Origin: Chlorocebus sabaeus
Taxonomy: Eukaryota > Chordata > Mammalia > Primates > Cercopithecidae
DNA length: 64,000 nucleotides
Assembly (NCBI RefSeq): GCF_047675955.1
Contig: NC_132911.1
Coordinates: 79,377,208 to 79,441,207 of the forward strand
Direction: 5' to 3'
Part shown: one piece after another, positions 56,306 through 64,000 of the stretch
How positions within the stretch are numbered: position 1 is the first letter of the stretch
How the letters are laid out: each line of letters starts with the position of its first letter
Program-made: the position numbers and the translations under genes
Notes under the pieces: model-generated
The model's database searches: none
What the model was told of the DNA's origin: nothing
What the model saw: only the letters and a program-made list of their open reading frames with translations

Positions 56306-56592
56306 GGCCGGGTGTGGTGGCTCATGCCTGTAATCCCAACACTTTGGGAGGCTGAGGCAGGCAGATCACGAGGTCAGGAGATCAAGGCCATTCTGGCCAA
56401 TATGCTGAAACCCCGTCTCTACTAAAATACAAAAAAATTAGCCAAGCATGGTGGCATGCACCTGTAGTCCCAACTACTGGGGAGGCTGAGACAGGGGAAT
56501 CGCTTGAACCTGGGAGGCAGAGGTTGCAGTGAGTGCTGATCATGCCACTGCACTCCAACCTTGTGACAGAGCAAGATTCCGTCTCAATTTTA
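56306..56592 (+). mobile_element. Alu (AluS/Y-like) with target-site duplication but almost no A tail
   Basis: GGCCGGGTGTGGTGGCTCAT start, both arms, ends TCCGTCTCAATTT. Target-site duplication TATTAGCAAACAG at 56293-56305 and 56593-56605. Confidence 0.95.
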
Positions 56593-56605
56593 TATTAGCA
56601 AACAG

Positions 56606-57317
56606 CACACTGAAGTCACAAATTTTTATCTATCCATATATTTTACTTCCTTCTTCTAGACATCAAGAAAATCATTATTTTTTAAAATGCCATTCCCAGA
56701 TGACTTTAATCAGATCTACCTCTGTGCACTGTTAAAATAGAATCCAGAGTCCCAATCTGGACCATGGAAACTGAATTGCTAGAATGGACTTGCAGAATCT
56801 GCATTAGTAGCAAATGTTCTAGGTGATTCACATTCACATTACATTTTAAGAACCACTGCTGTATATTGATTTCTTTTCTTGTTATAAATGATATCATCAT
56901 ATATATTTATACAAAAATGTACATATGCATATATGCATATGTATGTAATGTTCCATACAAACAATTATATCGTTGCAATAGATGCCTGAGCAGGAAATGA
57001 TAGTTAAAAGGAAAAACCATTTTAATATATCTTCCATTATTCCAATCGCTTGCATTCTTTCTCCAATTTAATTCTATAATATAGTTTTCCTAGTTGTATA
57101 TCTATCCTCTTTTCATTCTTTTTCATTGGTTTCCTTCCTACCATTCATTGATATGCTAGTACTCCCCAGGGAGAGGTCCTTCTTTGGTCTTTGTCTTTTC
57201 TTCTACACTTAAAGTTCTGCAGAGGTGACTTAGGTATTTCTCAAGAACCATGCTTAACCTGCATCTCCCACTTTGTGTTCATTTAATGAATTAAAAGGTC
57301 CACATAAAATGTATGTA
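56606..57317. other. no recognised element
   Basis: Contains a TA/CATATG-rich patch at about 56898-56945; nothing else. Confidence 0.35.
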
Positions 57318-57607
57318 GGGCTGGGCACGGTGACTCATGCCTGTAATCCCAGCACTTTAGGAGGCCGAGGCAGGTGGATCATGAGGTCAGGAGTTCGAGA
57401 CCAGCCTGACCAACATGCTGAAACTCTGTCTCTACTGAAAATACAAAAATTAGCTGAGTGTGGTGGCATGCGCCTGTAACCCCAGCTACTAGGGAGACTG
57501 AGGCAGGAGACTCGCTTGAATCTGGGAGGCAGAGGTTGTAGTGAGCCAAGATCATGTCACTGCACTCCAGCCTGGGTGACAGAGTGACACTCCATCTCAA
57601 AAAAAAG
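57318..57607 (+). mobile_element. Alu (AluS-like)
   Basis: GGCTGGGCACGGTGACTCAT start, full length, short A tail; flanking TATGTAG on both sides. Confidence 0.95.
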
Positions 57608-57849
57608 AATTATATGTAGAGTTTTCTAATGCTAAAATGTTTCAACAGTCAATGCTTTTCTCTTTCCCTGTGTAATTTACTCATTAACAATTCCTTCCTA
57701 ATACCATAGCCTTGTTATCGCCTCCCTATTATCTAGAAAGCAAGTTAAGATAAGTAGATTATGATTTTATGGGAAACCAAAGACTTGAGAAACAAAACAA
57801 AGCCAACTTTTTGTCCTTTATTCTGAGGTTAAAAAAAGAAAAAAAGCTG

Positions 57850-58320
57850 TATTAGTTAGCTATTGCTACAAAATGCTGCATGACAAAAGAGTCATAAAAC
57901 TTTCAGTGGCTTATTGATATTTTATTTATATACTTAAAAGGCTGTAATTTGGCTGATCTAGGCTAAGCTTTTCTGAATCAGTTAACATGCGTGGCTTCTG
58001 ATTTGGCTTCAGGTCTGAGGTACAGGTGGGAGGAGCAGTAGAGATATTGGAAAATCTTTTTTTGTGTGTGGCAGATCCCAGGTGCACAAGAGAACAAGCC
58101 CAACCATGCAAGCAATTACATTATGTTTTCACTCACATTTCCTTAGTTAAAGCAGTTTTAGGGCAAGCCCAACCTTAATGGGATGGGGAAATATACCCCA
58201 CCCACAGTGGGAGGCTTTGTAAAATTACATAGCACAGGGTGTGGAAGTATAATCCTAGTACTAGGCACTGAGTAATTGGAACAATAATCCAATCTACATC
58301 AGAGGGATAGTATATGAATC
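57850..58320 (-). mobile_element. MLT1-type LTR (MaLR), diverged
   Basis: 'gtattagttagctattgcta', 'tcagtggcttattgatattt', 'caagagaacaagcccaacca', 'cccacagtgggaggctttgt' in antisense MaLR order. Confidence 0.7.
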
Positions 58321-59359
58321 TGAGGATTCTTGGTATACATAATCTTTTGTTTGTTTTGCCATTATCAGAAATTTTCTTGGATGATTTTTTAAAAAGGTTT
58401 CACTTACTTGATTAAAAAGGTACTACTCATTTACTTACTTATGTTTTATCATTAGTTCCTTTCTGTAGAAGTGGCAGAAGCCAGAGAAGAAAGGGCCTCA
58501 GTCTCTTCCTGAGTTTGAGACCCCTGTTTCAAACTGTCTGATGAGTAATCTACAGACAATTTTTCTCAATAAGCACCCATAATTTTATTAATTATTTGTT
58601 TACCTAAGCCTGGGGCTCCTTAATTTCTCATCATCAAATCTCCCCAAGTTATCTTCAAGTTTTTCTTCTTTCTCATCCTTATACCCAATTTGTGAACAAA
58701 TTCTGTCAGTTTCAATGGAATGTTCCTTTCAAGTCCCCTCATTCAATTTTTATTCATTAAGTGTTTTCATTTTTAACCAGGAGTTTTACTTCAAAAACCT
58801 CTGGAGCCAGAGACATCTTATTAAAAAACAAATCTGAAAGTATCCCGTGTTTAGAGGGCCCACTCAACTTCTGGAGTCCTGGCTATCTTCTCTTTCTCAT
58901 TCACCACTCAAACTACATGGAATACTGACTTCAAAACTCTCCATTTTTAGATGATTCTCTTAGTACTTGAGTATCAACTACACTGCGTTCTCCACTCAGC
59001 AAAGCCTGATTCATCTTCCAGAGCCAAGTTGGGTGTTATCTTTGCACTTAAGCCTTTCGGGATTCTCATACAAAGTCAGTGGCCTTCTCCTGGCATTCTC
59101 ACTGTATTCTGCACAACTATCCATTCAAGGATTGTTTCATGGATTCTTTACATTTGATTATAAAAGCATTAAAAGATCCTTATAAAACTCAGAGGACATA
59201 TAAAGTGTAAAGAAGAAAATATAATCACTGTTCTTGGCTTCAGAGAATACAGTTAACATTTTGGTACTATATTTTTACGGCAAGATTACTTCATTTAACA
59301 ACATAGCATAGCATTTTTTCAATTGTAGTCTATTGTAAAAATTAATTTTGCTGTTTCTC
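58321..59359. other. mostly unassigned; possible L2 sequence from about 58850
   Basis: 'ttatctttgcacttaagcct'-type wording before a clear L2 3' end suggests a longer decayed L2, but I cannot be sure. Confidence 0.3.
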
Positions 59360-59490
59360 TCCCCCTGCAGATTGTTCATTCCTTTAAGGATCATCATTTC
59401 TCATTTTATACCTTATTTCCAGTGGTTGGTACAATCCTTGGCAAACAGGAAGCATTTAATTAACAGTTGTGTGACTGTTAAATGAAATGG
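59360..59490 (+). mobile_element. L2 3' end
   Basis: 'cagtggttggtacaatcctt', 'ggcaaacaggaagcattta', 'attaacagttg' match the L2 3' terminal pattern. Confidence 0.55.
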
Positions 59491-60534
59491 GAATATTTTA
59501 TTAAGTCCGAAATAATTCAGTGAACAAAGGAGCATAACTATAAGCCAATGACAAATTACAAAATAGGTGGTATTTTACTAAAGTCTGGCTATCTTGCTAT
59601 ATTACATATTATTTTTGAAAGCCTGACATTGTGTCAAGGCAATAGTTATGCTATAAGTCTGTGTTAATCTTGTTTTCTATTTTTTTGACTTCAGGAAATT
59701 ATTTGCTGTAATTATTTCCAGTCACATAAGACTTTAGATATTAGTCAAATAGTGTTGTAGTTTTCGCACTGGTAAGAGATATAAGGGGTTAAGTCACTCT
59801 AGTCTTTTTTTTTTTTTTTCCCTTCTTCTTCTTTTAAAGACATGTAACTTCTTTGTCTGATCTCCTTATGGTCCTTGTCACAACTGTATGGCTTTTAATC
59901 ACTCATACATTCAGTGAGTTACTGCACTGCTGGAACCTTAATAATGTTCTAGTTTGTTTGGATGATCTTCCTGATAAAGTCCTGACAATCTCTCAGTATA
60001 ATGGGAAGACAATCAAAATAAAAAATGCTTTAAGAGTTCAGGTAGTGGAGCATACTATTATTTTTCACACAGTGCAAGGATATTAAAATACAGACTTTCA
60101 TGCATTTGATTGAGTTTGTGATGGAATCCAAGAAAAATTGAAAATTTGAATTATTCTACTGCCAGCAGGGACTGTATATCGTGAACAGAAAAGCAGGCAT
60201 ATGTAACTGACTCTTGTAGCATAATCTGAAAAGTGTCAGCTTGCCCTCCTTTTATATGAGTTTCTGCAGTATATCTAAGCAATTAATTCATTATATAACT
60301 CTCTTATATTTGCAATCACCACCTGCAATTTTACAAAAATTTAAAATGTCATCTTCAGTGCACATCGTTGGAATAGTTAAAATGATGTCTTACATTGATA
60401 GTGTGTTTCAGTTTTTTCAAGGTGCTTTCTGTTAAAGTGTCTCATTTGACTCAACAGCCCTCTGAAAGTAAGCAGTGGAACTCTGATAATTCTCCAGCCT
60501 GCTCCATATCTTCTGTCTCCTTCCTTCTTATTAG
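59491..60534. other. no recognised element
   Basis: About 1 kb; T run near 59806-59820. Nothing supportable. Confidence 0.35.
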
Positions 60535-60735
60535 GAAGCAGTTTGGTGTGATGGAAAGAGCATAGAATATGAATTCAGGTATTTAGCTCTAACCTTGTCT
60601 TGAATTACTTTGACAATGGAGAGATAATTTTCAGTTCTCTGAACCTTGATTTTCTAATTGGCAAAATAACAATAATGCTAAAGTGTACTCCCAATGTTGT
60701 GAGGATTAATTAAGGTGAAATCCAAGAGCAAATGT
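60535..60735 (-). mobile_element. MIR
   Basis: 'ttggtgtgatggaaagagca', 'tctctgaaccttgattttct', 'gttgtgaggattaattaagg'. Confidence 0.85.
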
Positions 60736-60759
60736 AACATTCACGTTAGCTTCTTTTAA

Positions 60760-60960
60760 GGACAGCTTGGGATGATGGAAAGAGAACAGATCTTTGCTTC
60801 GTGGCTTCTTATTTACGGTACTTGAGCAAGTTATCTACCCTTTCTGAACTTCATTTTTCTAAGTGTGAAATGGCTGTAACAATACCTGTCTTGTGAAGCT
60901 GCTGAAAGATAGGGTAACATATATGCTGATTCTAGCATAGTTCCTAACTCAGAGTTGTGT
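60760..60960 (-). mobile_element. MIR, directly following another MIR
   Basis: 'ttgggatgatggaaagagaa', 'gcaagttatctaccctttct', 'gtaacaatacctgtcttgtg', 'tagcatagttcctaactcag'. Confidence 0.8.
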
Positions 60961-61309
60961 ACCCTATCGGAAGTGTTCCCCCTTCTTTCATCTTTCTTCA
61001 CTGCCTCTTACCACTCCTCTTTCCCACCACCTGTCTTTCCACTTTACTCTTCATCATCCCATCTCAACTTTGTTTGACAGAAAAAGATCAAGAACGTGAT
61101 TGGAGAATCTCAAGATTTAATACTGTAGAAAGTATTTAGCTTAGAAATTCTTTTTTTCCAAACAAAATTGTAATTTTCAGTTGAGGCAGGAGATGGGGAT
61201 TCAAATTCTCTGCCCTCCTTTTGAGAAAAGACCCTTTCCTGGCCCACTTTGACATCTCCATTGAATCCTGTAAACTTTGCACAGTAGAATTTGAAAATCA
61301 CCAGTGTAG
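60961..61309. other. no recognised element
   Basis: Pyrimidine-rich start, otherwise nothing. Confidence 0.35.
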
Positions 61310-61445
61310 CCAAACCCTCTCATCTTGCAGATGGAACAACTGAATTTGAGGGAAGTTGAGATACTTGCCTAAGCTTGTGAGGCTGGTAAGTGGTGAGCTA
61401 AGACTAGAACTCAGTCGTTCTTTGCCTTACCCTGTTCCTTTAGTA
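61310..61445 (+). mobile_element. MIR
   Basis: 'ctcatcttgcagatggaaca', 'gatacttgcctaagcttgtg', 'ggtaagtggtgagctaagac', 'tagaactcag'. Confidence 0.85.
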
Positions 61446-61624
61446 AGTAAAGATACAGAGTGCAAATATGTATAATTACATTCCTCTCTTGAAAGATGTT
61501 ACAGTTTGTTCTTGCAGATGGAACTTACATTAAAAGATGAAGAAAGTAAAGTACTATGACATAACCATGAAATAGGTGAAATAGGTAAATCCATCAAGAA
61601 GAGAGGAACATGGATGATCATTGT

Positions 61625-61770
61625 TTTGGGGGGCTGGACACTGCAAACTATGAAAGCAGGAATTTCTTTGCTGTGCTCATTGTTATATTATTCCCAGTGC
61701 GTAGAGAAGTGCCTAGTTTCCTACAGGGAATAAACAGTTTTAAAACATTAAATGAATGAATGGCTAAATG
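61625..61770 (+). mobile_element. L2 3' end
   Basis: 'gctcattgttatattattcc', 'cagtgcgtagagaagtgcct', 'aaacattaaatgaatgaatg'. Confidence 0.7.
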
Positions 61771-63282
61771 AGATATATAAATGAACCAGTCCTAGAAAAA
61801 GGGCAAGGGTTTAGAAAAGTTAGATCAGAGTGTTTAAACAATGGGCTGATCTTCATTATTGGGCAATGACATATGTTGAGTGGGTCACAATTTATATATG
61901 AAAATATCATTATGTCATGGAAATTGTTTAGATTTTTATGTGATACATACATAAAATACATTTGGATCAATATGCTTGTGTGTATACTTGATCACAAGTT
62001 AAAATGTATGCCTCACTGTAGGTCATGATTAAAAATGTTTGAAAAATATGGTTTTAGACAAAGAAAATACTAAAATTTGAGGCAGGCATGTGAATGTTTT
62101 GTGTGAAAATAGTGAGTTTAACAGTTTTGCCAAATCTGAGGTGAAGAGAATAGTGAAATCAAGTCTATGCAGGGGAAGAAGAATCCATTTGGCTCTTTAG
62201 CTATTAAAGAATTACAGGGACTCCACTTCGCCTCTGACTGTCTCCATCATCCACAATAAGAAGATTTAACGAAATTACATGTTAGAAAGATTAGACAGCT
62301 TAATCTTACAGGAGTGATTCACTCGGATTGTAACTGGGAGAGTAGACAGAGAACGATGCAAAAGAGGCAGCACAGGGTAGGAAAGTTATGGCTTTAACTG
62401 GTGGCAACTGCTAAAGAAAACCAGTTTCTTGGGCATGGTTGGGGTAGATGAGGTTAAAAAAAAATGTGAATGTGTGATGACAAAAGGGAGACCAAATTGT
62501 GAACAATTTCACATAACATCTGTCTGAGAAAAAACAAGCAGAAACAGAAACAAAACAAAACAAAACAAAAAATATTAAGAGAACAAAAAGTAGGAGTTAG
62601 GAAAAGGTTAGGATGGAGGTGAGAATCTTTGTGGTCAACTAGGGATAGTCAATAGAGATCTCTAGACATTGATGAGAAATTAAAGAAGGCATCAAGTTCT
62701 TTAAAAAGATTACTTTGAAAGAAAGAGATTCCTTCTCCCCTGAAATCTAGCTATTCAGACCAGGGGGGATGGGAGTGATGCTGGATATAGATAACAAAAC
62801 TTAAACAAACAGTTAATAAATGCTTCTTTCTTTAATTTGAACACTGACTACAACAGAAGTTTAAATCAACAATGTGACATTAGCCTACTACTTTTGTGTT
62901 AGTAACAAGAGACACTTTTAAGTGTGTAAAAACATTTATTTTGCTAGGTGAGAAGCATACTCTTTATTTGCCCTAAATTTGTTTACTATACTACCATTAC
63001 TTGAGAAATTGTATAACTTTGACCACTCTCCATATTATGGCTAAATTAGGAAGTTAGAAGGAAGACTGAGTATTGTATGAAGGTTTTGGATTTCATGTCC
63101 TTAAAACTACTTAAAATGAGTTCAATATTGATGAAAAAAGTTGAGAAAGTTAGAAATCTAATTACAAATGTTTGAATTATGTCCACATAAGTTGAGCTTT
63201 TCCTTTTTGTTGGAGTTTATCTGAATTCATAGGAAATTCAGAGGTCAAGAATGATGAATAATAACAATAATAAAAGTAATAA
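61771..63282. other. repeat-poor region, (AAAAC)n at about 62545-62570
   Basis: About 1.5 kb with only a short AAAAC simple repeat recognised. Confidence 0.4.
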
Positions 63283-63557
63283 TTTTTTTTTTTTTGAGAT
63301 GGAGTCTCTCTCTGTCACCCAGGCTGGAGTATAGTGGCATGATCTTGGCTCACTGCAACCGCCATTCTCCTGCCTTAGCCTCCCGAGTAGCTGGGACTGC
63401 AGGTGCCCGCCACCACGCCCAGGTAATTTTTGTACTTTTAGTAGATACGAGGTTTCACCATGTTGGCCAGGATGATCTTGATCTCTTGACCTCATGATCT
63501 ACCCGCCTGGACCTCCCAAAGTGCTGGGATTACAGGCATGAGCCACCGCACCTGGCC
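63283..63557 (-). mobile_element. Alu (AluY/S-like) with a short internal deletion
   Basis: T run then antisense Alu; about 20 bases are missing between CACTGCAACC and GCCATTCTCC. Ends CACCGCACCTGGCC, directly abutting the next Alu. Confidence 0.94.
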
Positions 63558-63559
63558 CG

Positions 63560-63562
63560 TTT

Positions 63563-63601
<39 letters not shown>

Positions 63602-63887
63602 TTTTTGAGGTGGAATCTTGTTCTGTCTCCCAGGCTGGAGTGCAGTGGCACGATCTCGGCTCAGTGCCAACCTCTGCCTCCCGGGTTCAAGCGATTCTCC
63701 TGCCTCAGCCTCCCGAGTAGCTGGGACTACAGGCACATGCCACCACGCCCAACTAATTTTTGTATTTTTAGTAGAGACGAGGTTTCACCGTGTTGGCCAG
63801 GATGGTCTCAATCTTTTGACCTCGTGATCTGCCCACCTAGGCTTCCCAAAGTGTTGGAATTACAGGCGTGAGCCACTGTGCCTGGCC
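63560..63887 (-). mobile_element. Alu (AluS-like), (TTTA)n tail, back-to-back with the previous Alu
   Basis: (TTTA)n at 63564-63605, full antisense Alu to GAGCCACTGTGCCTGGCC. Same orientation as its neighbour with only about 2 bases between. Confidence 0.95.
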
Positions 63888-64000
63888 AAATAATTATTTT
63901 TTTTAAATACCTTGGCTTAAATTATTTATTTTTAAAAGGAAGCCAAATAGTACTCCTTTGTTGTTTATTAAAGGAAATATATGACAATATTATAGATGTC
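63888..64000. other. window end, no recognised element
   Basis: AT-rich sequence after the last Alu. Confidence 0.4.

Overview
This is nuclear DNA from a primate, most likely an Old World monkey (Cercopithecidae). The window holds about thirty Alu elements and Alu pieces. Other repeats include LINE-1 and L2, MIR, MaLR LTRs, an ERV9-type LTR and hAT DNA transposon remnants. Two AluY copies (10603-10902 and 48153-48457) read '...CTCAAGCCTGTAATCCC' on their own sense strand. The first also has an 'AACTAGCCGGGCGAGG' segment and 'GATCCGGCCACTGC', variants known from the macaque/baboon AluYRa-type lineage rather than from human AluY. The species and the gene were not identified.

The only gene-like signal is at the left end. 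A two-part CpG-rich promoter (about 600-980 and 1262-1480) contains a textbook splice donor, CAG|GTAAGT, with the exon ending at 1370. A 7-codon upstream reading frame lies at 1312-1335. The simplest reading is a plus-strand gene whose non-coding first exon ends at 1370 and whose first intron fills the rest of the window. No further exon could be supported. No protein-coding gene, tRNA, rRNA or snRNA is supported. The longer open frames come from Alu antisense strands, L1 antisense strands, simple repeats or the GC-rich promoter.

Layout: 1-1.5 kb, flank and promoter. 2.9-8.7 kb, Alu, MIR and old L1 fragments, plus a GGGGA tract. 10.2-11.3 kb, a nest of MIR, old Alu and young monkey AluY. 12.5-20.7 kb, Alus, MLT1, L2, MER5A, a 56-bp tandem duplication and an L1PB/L1MA 3' end. 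22.4-25.3 kb, Alu/L2/L1 pieces. 25.9-32.8 kb, one co-linear fossil L1 broken apart by an MLT1 LTR and nine Alu insertions. 34-41 kb, more L1 (both strands), an hAT remnant and an MST-like LTR inside an L1. 42.4-44.0 kb, an ERV9/LTR12-type solo LTR, an MLT1C-like LTR and an L2. 45.9-51.6 kb, Alus, a cruciform-capable AT/CA repeat and two sister LTR fragments. 52.5-58.3 kb, Alus, a 65-bp direct repeat and a 237-nt pure pyrimidine run. 59.3-64 kb, L2, several MIRs and two back-to-back Alus.

Nothing here looks like an undescribed multi-gene system. The most distinctive signals are local duplications (56-bp tandem, 65-bp dispersed, 108-bp LTR-derived), the very long polypyrimidine tract, the nested fossil L1, and an intronic LTR12-like element with a CCAAT array in the same orientation as the presumed gene. 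Repeat names come from memory of family consensus sequences; boundaries are good to a few bases for Alus and tens of bases for old elements.
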